A stretch of DNA of 64,000 nt from Henriciella sp. (GCF_029937755.1 NZ_JAPYPG010000002.1:225648-289647), one strand, 5' to 3'. Positions 17,582 to 25,829 are shown, counted from the stretch's first letter. Translations and numbers: made by a program. Notes: a model not told the origin generated them from the sequence alone.

Positions 17582-18844
17582 CTAACGCTTCGGCGTCTTC
17601 CAGTCGCTTTCGGGGGAACGCCGGCTGAGGCGCAGGGCAAGTCCGACAGCGACACCCACGCCGATGGCTACAGTCAGGTCGACCAGCACGGTCAGCACGA
17701 GCGTCAGGACCAGCAAGACCAGGTCGCTTGCCCTTCCCCGCGCATATTCGCCCCATTTGTGCGGCTCGCTCATATTCCAGGCGGTCATCACCAGAAGCGC
17801 CGCCAGCGCCGGCATGGCGAGATAACCGGCCAGTGGCGCGGCCACCAGCATGATCACGAGGATCACGAGCGCGTGGACGATACCGGCAACCGGGGTCTTG
17901 CCACCGGCGCGGACATTGGTTGCGGTACGCGCAATGGCCCCTGTCGCCGGAAGGCCACCGAAAAGCGATGAGGCGATGTTCGCCGCACCCTGTGCTGTCA
18001 GCTCGGCATTCGGGCGATGCTGGCCGCCGATCATCCGGTCGGCCACCATGGCCGAGAGAAGCGACTCCACTCCGGCCAGAAAAGCAATGATGATCGCCGA
18101 GGGAAGGAGTTCAACCAGCCGCGCCCATCCCATCTCCGGCAGGTGCGGCACCGGTAGCTGGTTCGGCAATGCTCCAAAACGCGAATAGAGCGTCTCAACG
18201 GGCAGATTCATTAATGCTACGGCGGCAGAGCCTGCTCCCACCGCGACGATCAGGCCGGGATATTTCGGCGCTGCCCTTCGCAACACAATGATCAGAACCA
18301 GCGTCACCAAGGCAATCATTAGCGCCTGGGCGTTAAATGTGTCGCGGGCCTCCCACAAGGCCGGTAGCTTTTCGATGAAATCGGCCGGGACATGATCGAG
18401 CGTCAGTCCGAAAAAGTCATTGAGCTGGCTCGTCGCGATGATGACGGCGATGCCGATAGTAAAGCCGTTGACGACCGCCTCCGGCACGAAAGCAATGAGG
18501 CGACCGGCACGAAACCAGCCTGCAACCAGCAGAATGAACCCCGCCATGAAGGTCGCAAGCACCAGCCCGTCATAGCCATGCTCGGCGATCACGCCGAAAA
18601 CAACGACGATGAAGGCGCCCGTTGGCCCGCCGATCTGTACGCGCGACCCGCCAAGCAGCGAAATCATGAAGCCCGCCACGATGGCTGTAACCAGCCCGGT
18701 GGCCGGATCGGCGCCCGAGGCAATGGCGATGGCAAGGCTGAGCGGCATCGCAACCATGGCAACGGTGAGCCCGGCCATCAGGTCGGCGAAAAACAGAGAC
18801 CAGGAATACTCCCTGATCGTCGTCAGAATTTTTGGCTTGCGCAT
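17582..18844 (-). CDS. SulP-family anion transporter without STAS domain
   Basis: Protein of 420 residues with about ten or more membrane helices. Family segments are ADLMAGLTVAMVAMPLSLAIAIASG near the start, GGSRVQIGGPTGAFIVVV, and GGLPATGAIARTATNVRAGGKTPVAG. It ends after the membrane domain, so the cytosolic STAS domain common in SulP proteins is missing. Transported ions in this family include sulfate, bicarbonate and dicarboxylates; none can be chosen here. Single gene, convergent with erpA. Confidence 0.88.
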   Translation of the reverse strand: MRKPKILTTIREYSWSLFFADLMAGLTVAMVAMPLSLAIAIASGADPATGLVTAIVAGFMISLLGGSRVQIGGPTGAFIVVVFGVIAEHGYDGLVLATFMAGFILLVAGWFRAGRLIAFVPEAVVNGFTIGIAVIIATSQLNDFFGLTLDHVPADFIEKLPALWEARDTFNAQALMIALVTLVLIIVLRRAAPKYPGLIVAVGAGSAAVALMNLPVETLYSRFGALPNQLPVPHLPEMGWARLVELLPSAIIIAFLAGVESLLSAMVADRMIGGQHRPNAELTAQGAANIASSLFGGLPATGAIARTATNVRAGGKTPVAGIVHALVILVIMLVAAPLAGYLAMPALAALLVMTAWNMSEPHKWGEYARGRASDLVLLVLTLVLTVLVDLTVAIGVGVAVGLALRLSRRSPESDWKTPKR

Positions 18845-18975
18845 AAAAACGGGCTGTTAGCACGCCAACGGGGCCGTGCCCACTGCGGCCTGGCTACGCA
18901 GGCGATCCGAAATCGCCCCTTCCCTTCCCCAAGGTCGGCACACTAGATCGCTCCAATAGCCATGGAGTGAGTGAT

Positions 18976-19647
18976 ATGGATGTGAGCCAGGCCGTAAAGC
19001 AGCGCATCTCGACGCGCGCCTTTCTCGACAAGCCGATTGGCAAATCAGAGGTTCGTGACTGGCTGGATAGGGCGCAGCGCGCGCCGTCGGGCGGGAACCT
19101 GCAGCCATGGCGGGTGATCGTCGTCACCGGCGAGGAGAAGCAGGCGGTGATCGACCTCGCCCAGAAGACACTGGCCAGCAACCCGCGTGGCGAACCTACC
19201 GACCGGCCGATCTATCCCGCCGATCTCTGGGAACCGCACAAGTCACGCCGCTTCCGGGTGGGCGAAATGATGTATGCCGAGCTCGGCATTCCACGCGAGG
19301 ACAAGGCCGCCAGGCTGCAATGGTTTGCCCGCAACTACCGATTCTTCGACGCCCCGCTGGGGGTCTTCTTCATCATCGACGAACGCATGGGTCACGGCCA
19401 GTGGGCCCATACCGGCATGTACATGCAGACGCTGGCCCTGCTCGCCGAGGAGCGCGGCTGGGGCACCTGCATGCAGGAATGCTGGGGCATCCTGCGGCAG
19501 ACATTGCACGATCACTTCAAGCTGGGTCCGACCGAAATGGTCTATTGCGGTATGGCCGTCGGCTGGCCGGACAAGGACCACCCGGTCAACAAGCTTTATG
19601 CCGAGCGCGCGACGGTCGATGAAGTCGCCGAACTGAAAGGCTTCTAA
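18976..19647 (+). CDS. nitroreductase family protein
   Basis: Protein of 223 residues. Start ATG 18976 is preferred over GTG 18967 because GGAG (18964-18967) is then well spaced. FMN-binding features are QRISTRAFLDKPI, RAPSGGNLQPW and MGWPD-like AVGWPDKDHP near the end. Such enzymes reduce nitro groups, quinones or enones with NAD(P)H. A second, only moderately similar nitroreductase lies at 28325. Confidence 0.87.
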   Translation: MDVSQAVKQRISTRAFLDKPIGKSEVRDWLDRAQRAPSGGNLQPWRVIVVTGEEKQAVIDLAQKTLASNPRGEPTDRPIYPADLWEPHKSRRFRVGEMMYAELGIPREDKAARLQWFARNYRFFDAPLGVFFIIDERMGHGQWAHTGMYMQTLALLAEERGWGTCMQECWGILRQTLHDHFKLGPTEMVYCGMAVGWPDKDHPVNKLYAERATVDEVAELKGF

Positions 19648-19700
19648 AGGCCGCGCGCGCGCCACAATCGCGCCTCAAGCGCCGCTCAGTCTCGTTTCCC

Positions 19701-20291
19701 ATGACACGGAGAGAGATGATGACCGGCATGGCCTTTCTACCGCTCGCGGCGACCAATGCCGGCTGGCAGGTCTTTCCTCAAGCGACGCAGCTCATCGCGG
19801 CGGCAAGGCGCCAGATCGGCGTGACGGTGGACTATGACCCGGCCTATGTCCGGCTCGCCTATCCCGGCGGGGATGTTCCGCGCGAGACCGGGGTGTGTAT
19901 CGACGTTATCGTGCGCGCCTATCGCGATGCTTTCGACTTCGATTTCCAGAAGGCTATTCACGAGGACATGCGCGCAAATTTCTCTGCCTATCCAAGGACA
20001 TGGAGCCTGTCGCGGCCCGACCGCAACATCGACCACCGCCGCGTGCCGAACCTCGAAACCTGGCTTGTCCGCAACGCCATGGAGCTGCCGGCAGAGGACT
20101 GGAAAGCCGGGGATCTTCTGACCTGCCGGGTCGATGCCTCGCTGCCGCATGTCGCCATCATCTCGGACCGGCGCACCGAGTGGGGCGAGCCCTATGTGAT
20201 TCACAATATCGGGCTTGGCGCGCGCGAGGAGCGCCTTATCGGACGCTTCAGCAACGAACGCCGCTTCCGGTTCTATCCCCCACAGGCGTAG
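19701..20291 (+). CDS. DUF1287 domain-containing protein
   Basis: Protein of 196 residues matching the DUF1287 pattern: AARRQIGVTVDYDPAYVRLAYPGGDVPRETGVCIDVIVRAYR, a DLQKAIHEDM-like segment, DRNIDHRRVPNLETW and DWKAGDLLTCR with LPHVAIISD. The Cys in GVCIDV and His in PHVAII suggest an NlpC/P60-like Cys-His catalytic pair. The N-terminus looks like a Tat- or Sec-type signal (TRREMMTGMAFLPLAATNAG), so it is probably exported. Function unknown, possibly cell-wall hydrolysis. Confidence 0.8.
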   Translation: MTRREMMTGMAFLPLAATNAGWQVFPQATQLIAAARRQIGVTVDYDPAYVRLAYPGGDVPRETGVCIDVIVRAYRDAFDFDFQKAIHEDMRANFSAYPRTWSLSRPDRNIDHRRVPNLETWLVRNAMELPAEDWKAGDLLTCRVDASLPHVAIISDRRTEWGEPYVIHNIGLGAREERLIGRFSNERRFRFYPPQA

Positions 20292-20629
20292 AAATGTCTC
20301 CCGCAGCTTAGCGGTCACAGACCGGGATTTTGGGCATTCCAGAAACAGCCCAATTCCAGCCCAGAATCAGCCCACTTCCGGAGCGCTTTCGGACAAGCAG
20401 CGCCCAATTTCGCTCTTGCGTCTCATTCGCATTTAATCTAGCCGTCATGAAAAGGATGATGTCCGGCGGGGCGATGGCCCCAGGTGGACAGGTCCGGGGC
20501 GAACGGGACCCGGTTGAGCGGGTCGGTGCGTGCCGGATGGAGCTCGGCGTATTGGACGGGCCGGTCTTCGTCCCGGATGCATCCCCAACTCCGGCGCCAT
20601 TCCCGGCCCACAAAAAAGGATCCTGCTTC
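20292..20629. other. 338-bp stretch without a convincing gene
   Basis: The frame of the following DUF4198 gene is open back to about 20330, but the residues it encodes have no family character and the clear signal peptide starts at 20630. A short GC hairpin (GACCCG at 20508 with CGGGTC) is visible. No riboswitch, tRNA or operator pattern was recognised. It probably holds the promoter and leader of the next gene. Confidence 0.5.
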
Positions 20630-21439
20630 ATGCGCCTCAAGACCTGTCTCGCTGCACTCGCTCTCTTCACGCCCCTGGCGCTCGCACCTGCCCTGCCGGC
20701 GGCGGCGCATGCGGGCTTCCTCATGCCGGTCTCCGATGACACCGACACATCGGGTGAAATCATCCTCATGGCGAGCTTCAGTGATAGGTTCCCGGTTGAG
20801 GAAATCGCGCTGAAGACAGACAGCTGGACCATCATCACGCCGGATGGAGAGGAATTGGCGTTCGACCGCATCGCAGAAACCAGGACCCGCTCCATCCTGC
20901 AGGCGACGCTGCAAGCGGAGGGCACTTACCGCGTCTCGACCGGCGAACGGCTCGGGCGTAGCGGCAAGGTCGCGAAGGTGGGCAATGCTTATATCCGCCT
21001 CGACGCAGACGGGCTCGCAGGCGCAGGGCTTGCCGACGACACCGAGGTGCTGACCTCTCAGACGGCGACCGTGTCGGACCTCTATCTTACTCGCGGGGCG
21101 CCAAGCGATGAGGTGCTCGACACACGCATCGGCAGGCTGGCCCTCGTGCCCGGCGCTAATCCGTCGACACTCGCGGCCGGGGACAGGCTGGCGGTGACGG
21201 TCCTGTTCGATGGGACGCCCCTCGCCGAAGCGCCGGCCAGTCTCTTCACCCCGTCAAACAGCGGCCAGGAAGACGCCGCCGATACCAGCCTCATGACGGA
21301 CACGTCCGGTGCCCTCACCCTCGACCTCACAGAGCCCGGCCCCCACCTCCTCATGATCCGCCATATCGCTCCTTCGCCCGAGGGCGCGGCGACGGATGTC
21401 CGCAGCTATACCACCGTGCTGACCCTGATGGTGGAGTGA
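20630..21439 (+). CDS. DUF4198 domain-containing exported protein
   Basis: Protein of 269 residues from ATG 20630, preceded by AAAGGA. The signal peptide is MRLKTCLAALALFTPLALAP with cleavage after AAAHA, followed by HAGFLMPVSDD, typical of DUF4198 (periplasmic proteins often linked to metal uptake and once described with cobalt/nickel transport). The rest is beta-rich, with YIRLDADG and LDLTEPGPHLLMIRH near the end. No transporter genes adjoin it, so its role stays open. Confidence 0.78.
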   Translation: MRLKTCLAALALFTPLALAPALPAAAHAGFLMPVSDDTDTSGEIILMASFSDRFPVEEIALKTDSWTIITPDGEELAFDRIAETRTRSILQATLQAEGTYRVSTGERLGRSGKVAKVGNAYIRLDADGLAGAGLADDTEVLTSQTATVSDLYLTRGAPSDEVLDTRIGRLALVPGANPSTLAAGDRLAVTVLFDGTPLAEAPASLFTPSNSGQEDAADTSLMTDTSGALTLDLTEPGPHLLMIRHIAPSPEGAATDVRSYTTVLTLMVE

Positions 21440-21565
21440 GTAAAACGGCTCAGGCCAGGGCCAAAAGTGATGCACAGGGCGGTCTTCCCTGCGGGAATTT
21501 CAGATGCCTCTTTGATTTCGCCGGAATTTGTCTAGATTTCAGGCTCAATCAGATGCAGGCCATGA

Positions 21566-22609
21566 ATGACGAACGAGCTGCAGCAGGCAAGCCGCACTTG
21601 GCGGGTGACACCCGACATGATGTGCATACTGGATCGGCAGGGCTGCTTCGTCGCCGTCAATCCGGCCTGGGAGCCGACCCTTGGCTGGACGCGGGATGAA
21701 ATGCTGGGGCAGCCCTATATCGACTTCCTGCATCCCGATGATGTTGAGCCCTCCATTCAGGCGTTCGAGGTGGTCAAGACGGGCAAGCCTGTGCTTCGCT
21801 TCGAAAACCGTTACCGCCACCGCAACGGCGACTATCGCTGGTTCTCCTGGGTTGCCGTGCCGGAGGGCGAGAGATTCTATTGCACGGTCCGCGATGTCAC
21901 CGAGGACAAGCACCGGATCGAACTGATCAAGCAGAAGGATGCGGAAGCCGAACTGCGCGAACTGTTTCTTGCCGTGCTCGGCCACGACTTGCGCAATCCG
22001 TTGGCGGCCATGGAGGCCGGCACGCGCCTTATCGAGCGCAAGGCAGATGACGGGAAAGTGCTCCAAATCGCGCGGCAGATGCAGGGCAGCGCGGCGCGGA
22101 TGACGGAGCTGATCGACAATCTCATGGATCTCGCCCGCGACCGGCTTGGCAGCGGCATCGCCATTGAACGGGAGGCGACCTCGTCCCTGCCCGACAATCT
22201 GGCGCTGGTGATCGACGAAATCCGGCTGACAACGGATGAGTTCGACATCCGCACGAAAATCGACATTCAGGGCGAGGTGGTCTGCGATGCCTCTCGGGTC
22301 GCTCAGCTGCTATCCAACCTGCTTGCCAATGCGATCACGCATGGCGATCCGGCCAGCCCGGTCGATGTGCAGGCAGCCCATGCCGACGGGCGGCTGACGA
22401 TCAGCGTGACCAATGGCGGGGCACCGATCCCGGAGGCCACGATGAAACAGCTCTTCCAGCCCTTCTTCCGGGGCAGCGTGCGCGACAGCCGCCACGGCCT
22501 GGGCCTCGGCCTCTACATCGCCCACCAGATCGCCGCCGCGCATGAAGGAACACTGGATGTGACCTCAGCAAATGGCGAGACATGCTTCAGGCTGGATATT
22601 CCAGCTTGA
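21566..22609 (+). CDS. PAS-domain sensor histidine kinase (orphan)
   Basis: Protein of 347 residues with no membrane segment. An N-terminal PAS domain (about 13-115, MCILDRQGCFVAVNPAWEPTLGW to RFYCTVRDVTEDK) is followed by a dimerisation/phospho-acceptor helix with the H-box LAVLGHDLRNPLAAME, and an ATPase domain with N-box LLANAITHGDP and G-box HGLGLGLYIA. It should autophosphorylate on the H-box His in response to an unknown cytosolic signal. No response regulator gene lies nearby. Confidence 0.9.
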   Translation: MTNELQQASRTWRVTPDMMCILDRQGCFVAVNPAWEPTLGWTRDEMLGQPYIDFLHPDDVEPSIQAFEVVKTGKPVLRFENRYRHRNGDYRWFSWVAVPEGERFYCTVRDVTEDKHRIELIKQKDAEAELRELFLAVLGHDLRNPLAAMEAGTRLIERKADDGKVLQIARQMQGSAARMTELIDNLMDLARDRLGSGIAIEREATSSLPDNLALVIDEIRLTTDEFDIRTKIDIQGEVVCDASRVAQLLSNLLANAITHGDPASPVDVQAAHADGRLTISVTNGGAPIPEATMKQLFQPFFRGSVRDSRHGLGLGLYIAHQIAAAHEGTLDVTSANGETCFRLDIPA

Positions 22610-22685
22610 GGTTCGTCCAAGAGGGTGGAGACGAGATGTGCGCTGCTGACACTGATGGTGGGATGAAGCCTCGTCGCGAATAAGC

Positions 22686-22702
22686 TATCATAGAGTATGA
22701 TA
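22686..22702. promoter_or_regulatory. dyad overlapping a -10-like box, probable original SIR2 promoter
   Basis: TATCAT-AGAGT-ATGATA is a perfect 6+6 dyad overlapping the -10-like TATGAT (22696-22701); no good -35 is visible. It lies just left of the transposon. With the element removed it would sit about 50 bases from the TTG of the SIR2 gene. Confidence 0.4.
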
Positions 22703-22705
22703 ACG

Positions 22706-22713
22706 TTCATTTA
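22706..22713. repeat. target-site duplication, left copy
   Basis: TTCATTTA abuts the left inverted repeat and is repeated exactly at 25894-25901, next to the right one. This 8-bp duplication is what IS1-like transposition leaves and shows the element moved here as a unit. Confidence 0.92.
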
Positions 22714-22735
22714 GGTAGTGTCTCAGTTTGAAATT
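22714..22735 (+). repeat. left terminal inverted repeat
   Basis: Begins GGTAGTGTCTCAG and runs 22 bases to GAAATT. It is the exact reverse complement of 25872-25893. The leading GGT is common in IS1-group ends. Confidence 0.95.
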
Positions 22736-22743
22736 CAAGCCGT

Positions 22744-22785
22744 TTGAACGGTCGGCCTCTTTCCTATATGCTTAGCGTTAAGCAA
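22744..22785 (+). promoter_or_regulatory. promoter and operator-like palindrome of the passenger operon
   Basis: TTGAAC (22744-22749) and TATGCT (22767-22772) with 17-base spacing form a plausible sigma-70-type promoter. Overlapping the -10 is ATGCTTAGCGTTAAGCAA (22768-22785), whose core TGCTTA-GCGT-TAAGCA is a perfect dyad. A near copy lies in front of the transposase, so a regulator encoded by the element may bind both. Confidence 0.55.
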
Positions 22786-22798
22786 TAGGAGCTTAGGC

Positions 22799-23005
22799 AT
22801 GTCAAACCGTGTAATAGAGTGGGCTCGCAGACAATGCGCGGACTGGGAAAGATCTATTGCGCTCATGGAAAGTGGCCGAATGACCACAGGAGAGCGGCGC
22901 GATGGAAAGCAGGTTGACACCACCACAGAGACCATTCTCGACAGAAAGCAAAGAATTGTGGAGCTGAAGACGATCATACAGCAGCATGAGGCCAAGAATG
23001 CCTAA
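22799..23005 (+). CDS. hypothetical transposon passenger protein (68 aa)
   Basis: Hydrophilic, helical protein of 68 residues rich in Arg, Glu and Thr (ERSIALMESGRMTTGERRDG, then a helix TETILDRKQRIVELKTIIQQHE). No family recognised. ATG 22799 has AGGAG at 22786-22790. It is the first gene behind the element's promoter and overlaps the next gene by 8 bases. Confidence 0.65.
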   Translation: MSNRVIEWARRQCADWERSIALMESGRMTTGERRDGKQVDTTTETILDRKQRIVELKTIIQQHEAKNA

Positions 23006-23228
23006 AGGACCGAAGGGCGAGAAGCGCCCCGCCGATGTGATTGGCGCCGCTATCAAGGTGGCAAAGATCGCCACTGGCGAGGAAGAAGACGACAGCAAGG
23101 ATGAGGTTTCATCCGCTGCGGCTCAGATGGGGCGCAAGGGCGGGAAGGCGCGCGCCGAGAAGCTGACGAAGGAGCAGCGGTCGGAGATTGCGAAGAAGGC
23201 TGCTGCTAAACGCTGGAAAAAGGGATAA
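22998..23228 (+). CDS. small basic transposon passenger protein (KGEKRPADVI type)
   Basis: About 76 residues from ATG 22998, chosen because GAGG lies 7 bases upstream; ATG 22986 lacks a site. It starts MPKGPKGEKRPADVIGAAI, then an acidic linker, then GRKGGKARAEKLTKEQRSEIAKKAAAKRW, a Lys-rich helical tail resembling KGG-type small proteins that may bind nucleic acid. Similar short proteins are widespread in proteobacterial mobile DNA as I recall, with no firm function. Confidence 0.65.
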   Translation: MPKGPKGEKRPADVIGAAIKVAKIATGEEEDDSKDEVSSAAAQMGRKGGKARAEKLTKEQRSEIAKKAAAKRWKKG

Positions 23229-23307
23229 TTTTCTCCTTCCGTTCCGATTTTCACCCATTGCACTCCTATCTGTTGCGCCTATCGCCTTCATAGTGCAGGA
23301 GGGAGAA

Positions 23308-24171
23308 ATGAGTAAAGAATCTCCTTCGCAGGGGCCGTCCCCGGATACGCCTGCATTTACGATGGGCGATATCGCCGATTTTGAGAATCGTGCGCACGAT
23401 AAGCTGCGCCATGCGGATGATCTGGAAAAGCGAGCCGAGACTCTGCGAGCCGAGGCCAATAGCGATTTCAAAAAGATTGAACTTCTTAAAGAAATGCTTC
23501 CCGCCCTGAAGGGTTTCAGGAATCCTTCGCCCAGGGCTGCGGGTTCGACGTCTAACCGGGTAAAGAAAAGCACTTGGACCTCAGAAATCCTTTTTCTGGT
23601 ACAAGAAGCGCCCGAAGGCGTGGTTTCGTATGCAGACATGAAGGCGGCTCTAACGGAGGGACCGCTAGGGCCCGCGTTGGAGCAGTCTGATAAGAGCTTC
23701 TACGGAGCACTTCTAAAGCTAGAGAGCCAAGGGCTTGTCGTTCGCCACAATGCGCATGCTTTCACACCAGAAGCTTTTGATCAGCACATGACCGCGGTTA
23801 ATGAAGGAAGGCGCCCTGATGTGCGCCCCAAGCGCGTATCGGCTGGTTCGCCCATTACTGATGCTGTTATCGAAGTTCTAGAGCGCAGCGACCGCCCTCT
23901 AACAGGGCGAGAAGTCATTGGTGAACTTCTTGAAATGCCGCAGGTTCGGGGGCCTGTCGAGCGCAACAACACCAGCGCTTACAATGTGCTGTCCCGACTG
24001 GTGAAGCAGCATCGCATTGTAAAGAACGCCAAAGATAAGACATACCGGCTCTACATCGAAGGAGAAGAGCCGCAAAAGATCGGGCCGGTCTCGCAAAAGA
24101 CCGGCCCGTACGTTGGCGAGGATAGCGCCTCGCTTAACGGTAGCACTGCTCCAAATGGAGCACTGCTATGA
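23308..24171 (+). CDS. double winged-helix passenger protein
   Basis: Protein of 287 residues from ATG 23308, with AGGAGGGA upstream. An N-terminal coiled coil (about 20-65, FENRAHDKLRHADDLEKRAE) is followed by two similar winged-helix units: TSEILFLVQEAPEGVVSYAD... to GLVVRHNAHAF, and ITDAVIEVLERSDRPLTGRE... to HRIVKNAKDKTYRLY. The architecture suggests a dimeric DNA-binding regulator, and the two matching palindromes in the element are its natural candidate targets. This is inference; no named family was identified. Confidence 0.65.
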   Translation: MSKESPSQGPSPDTPAFTMGDIADFENRAHDKLRHADDLEKRAETLRAEANSDFKKIELLKEMLPALKGFRNPSPRAAGSTSNRVKKSTWTSEILFLVQEAPEGVVSYADMKAALTEGPLGPALEQSDKSFYGALLKLESQGLVVRHNAHAFTPEAFDQHMTAVNEGRRPDVRPKRVSAGSPITDAVIEVLERSDRPLTGREVIGELLEMPQVRGPVERNNTSAYNVLSRLVKQHRIVKNAKDKTYRLYIEGEEPQKIGPVSQKTGPYVGEDSASLNGSTAPNGALL

Positions 24172-24223
24172 CTCCTGCGCAAACCCAGAGAAGAAAGGAG
24201 GTTAGCGTGGCTTGGCATCCCAC

Positions 24224-24326
24224 CCGGTTGTTGCCGGATAGCCGCTTCTAGCGGCACACTCACCGCCCCCTTCCAAAAGGGGTAGGAGCTGAAGTGGCTG
24301 GGTCTCCAAAACCCGGCTGCTTCAGT
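24224..24326 (+). ncRNA. structured RNA segment before the transposase
   Basis: Successive hairpins occur in 100 bases: CCGG/CCGG (24224-24237), GCCGC-TTCTA-GCGGC (24241-24255), CCCCTT-CCAA-AAGGGG (24267-24282), and a 15-bp stem with three G-U pairs (24289-24303 with 24311-24325) closing the 7-base loop CTCCAAA. It has no open frame with a start. It may be a leader controlling transposase expression or a separate RNA. Confidence 0.45.
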
Positions 24327-24385
24327 GCGTCTTAAAGCCGAAATTGACCCAAAAGTCAATGACTCGGCGCATTGGATTGAAAATA

Positions 24386-24403
24386 ATGCTTGACGCTAAG
24401 CAT
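24386..24403 (+). promoter_or_regulatory. second operator-like palindrome, transposase promoter
   Basis: ATGCTTGACGCTAAGCAT is an inverted near copy (16 of 18) of the palindrome at 22768-22785. It contains TTGACG (24391-24396), which with TATCAA (24414-24419) at 17-base spacing could be the transposase promoter, so a protein bound here would block it. Confidence 0.5.
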
Positions 24404-24424
24404 AAAAGTTCATATCAAAAGGGC

Positions 24425-25303
24425 ATGGCAAATGTCCTTCCCCTCGAAAAGCGCGTCATGATCCTCAACATGCTTGTTGAGGGCAGCTCTATGCGCTCGA
24501 TCAGCCGGGTTGCAGGCTGCTCCATCAACACGGTGACGAAACTGCTCGTGGACGCTGGCGAAGCTTGCCTGGATTTCCATGACGAGAATGTGCGCGGCCT
24601 CAAGAGCGAGCGCGTCGAGTGTGATGAAATCTGGTCGTTCTGCTACGCCAAGCAGAAGCAGGCCGACGCTGCTGACATGCCGGACTTCGCGGGTGATGTC
24701 TGGACGTGGACCTCGATTGATGCCGACAGCAAGCTCATTTGTAACTGGTTTGTCGGTGGCCGTGACGCGGAGTTTGCTAACCACTTCATGCAGGACCTTG
24801 CATCGCGCCTCGATAACCGCGTGCAGATGACGACGGACGGCCACAAGGTCTACCTGAACGCCATCGATCAGGCATTCGGCAATGAGATCGACTATGCCCA
24901 GCTTGTGAAGCTCTACGGTAATCAGCCGCAAGGCAAGACGACGCGCTACAGTCCTGCCGAATGCACCGGCATCAAGAAAAAAGTTCAGACGGGCACGCCG
25001 GACAAGAGCAAGATTTCAACGTCCTACGTTGAGCGCCAGAACCTCACCATGCGCATGTCCATGCGCCGCTTCACGCGCCTGACGAATGCCTTCTCAAAGA
25101 AGTTCGACAACCACTGCCACGCGCTTGCGCTCTATTTCGTATTCTATAATTTCTGCCGCAAACATAAGACGCTCGGAACGACGCCCGCAGTCGCCGCCGG
25201 TCTGACGGATGAAAAGCATGACATGGCTTGGATTGTGGGCCTGATTGATGCGGCCAACCCGACGCCGAAGAAGCGCGGATCATATAAGAAGAAGGCTGGA
25301 TAA
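24425..25303 (+). CDS. IS1-type DDE transposase
   Basis: Protein of 292 residues from ATG 24425 (MANVLPLEKRVMILNMLVEG), where the family usually begins; an in-frame ATG at 24344 lies upstream of the presumed promoter. An N-terminal helix-turn-helix (SMRSISRVAGCSINTVTKLL) is followed by the IS1-like DDE domain with CDEIWSF, DGHKVY and STSYVERQNLTMRMSMRRF. It binds the terminal repeats and catalyses transposition. The frame is intact, so the element may still be active. Confidence 0.9.
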   Translation: MANVLPLEKRVMILNMLVEGSSMRSISRVAGCSINTVTKLLVDAGEACLDFHDENVRGLKSERVECDEIWSFCYAKQKQADAADMPDFAGDVWTWTSIDADSKLICNWFVGGRDAEFANHFMQDLASRLDNRVQMTTDGHKVYLNAIDQAFGNEIDYAQLVKLYGNQPQGKTTRYSPAECTGIKKKVQTGTPDKSKISTSYVERQNLTMRMSMRRFTRLTNAFSKKFDNHCHALALYFVFYNFCRKHKTLGTTPAVAAGLTDEKHDMAWIVGLIDAANPTPKKRGSYKKKAG

Positions 25304-25708
25304 TTGGCGCTAAGATTTCCCCCCAAGGTGGGCCAGGTTTTTGTCTGCAACCTCAAGAATGCGGTCCACCCTGAAATTGGGAAGGTCCGCCCTGTCGTTG
25401 TGATCGCACCCAGGCTGCCTCATAGGCCGGAGCTGGCTACCGTGGTGCCGATCAGCACTACTGCGCCAATCCATGAGCACCCTTTCTGCTACAAGCTGTC
25501 CAAGAACTATCACCCTGAAGAACCCGATGATCTTGATTGCTGGGCAAAGGCAGACCTTGTGATGAGCGTGTCTTATCAACGGCTATCGCCATTCAAAACA
25601 GATAGGCGGAAATATGTTTATCCAACCCTAGGCGCCACAGATATAAAAGGCGTGCGGCTCGCGATTGTGCACGGCTTAGGACTTCATTCATTGATTTCGG
25701 GCAACTGA
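25304..25708 (+). CDS. PemK/MazF-type toxin-like protein
   Basis: Protein of 134 residues starting at TTG 25304, directly after the transposase TAA, so it is translated by coupling. FPPKVGQVFVCNL, IGKVRPVVVIAPR, TVVPISTT and KADLVMSVSYQRL follow the MazF/PemK fold, whose members cut mRNA. No protein antitoxin is recognisable beside it; the small passenger proteins or a nearby RNA could fill that role. A non-toxic relative is also possible. Confidence 0.78.
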   Translation: MALRFPPKVGQVFVCNLKNAVHPEIGKVRPVVVIAPRLPHRPELATVVPISTTAPIHEHPFCYKLSKNYHPEEPDDLDCWAKADLVMSVSYQRLSPFKTDRRKYVYPTLGATDIKGVRLAIVHGLGLHSLISGN

Positions 25709-25759
25709 GGCGATATATAAACGTTGTACCTTCCCGCTGAGTCGGGATCTAAGACCTAG

Positions 25760-25829
25760 AGTACTAGGCAGGCTACTCCGAGGAGCGATGACAAGTTTCG
25801 AGTAGCCTAGACACTGTCAAACTGTCCCT
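25760..25829 (+). ncRNA. possible small RNA with 9-bp stem
   Basis: AGGCTACTC (25770-25778) pairs perfectly with GAGTAGCCT (25800-25808). The segment follows the toxin gene and ends in a strong terminator. It is either the 3' UTR of the toxin mRNA or a separate RNA. No promoter was established. Confidence 0.35.

Noticed and set aside
20292-20629. N-terminal extension of the DUF4198 protein or a separate gene
   Set aside because: The frame is open but encodes non-family residues, and a clear signal peptide with ribosome-binding site begins at 20630.
24224-24326. tRNA-Trp gene inside the transposon
   Set aside because: Only an anticodon-arm-like hairpin is present; there is no acceptor stem, D arm or GTTCGA T loop, and the stem is 15 bp.
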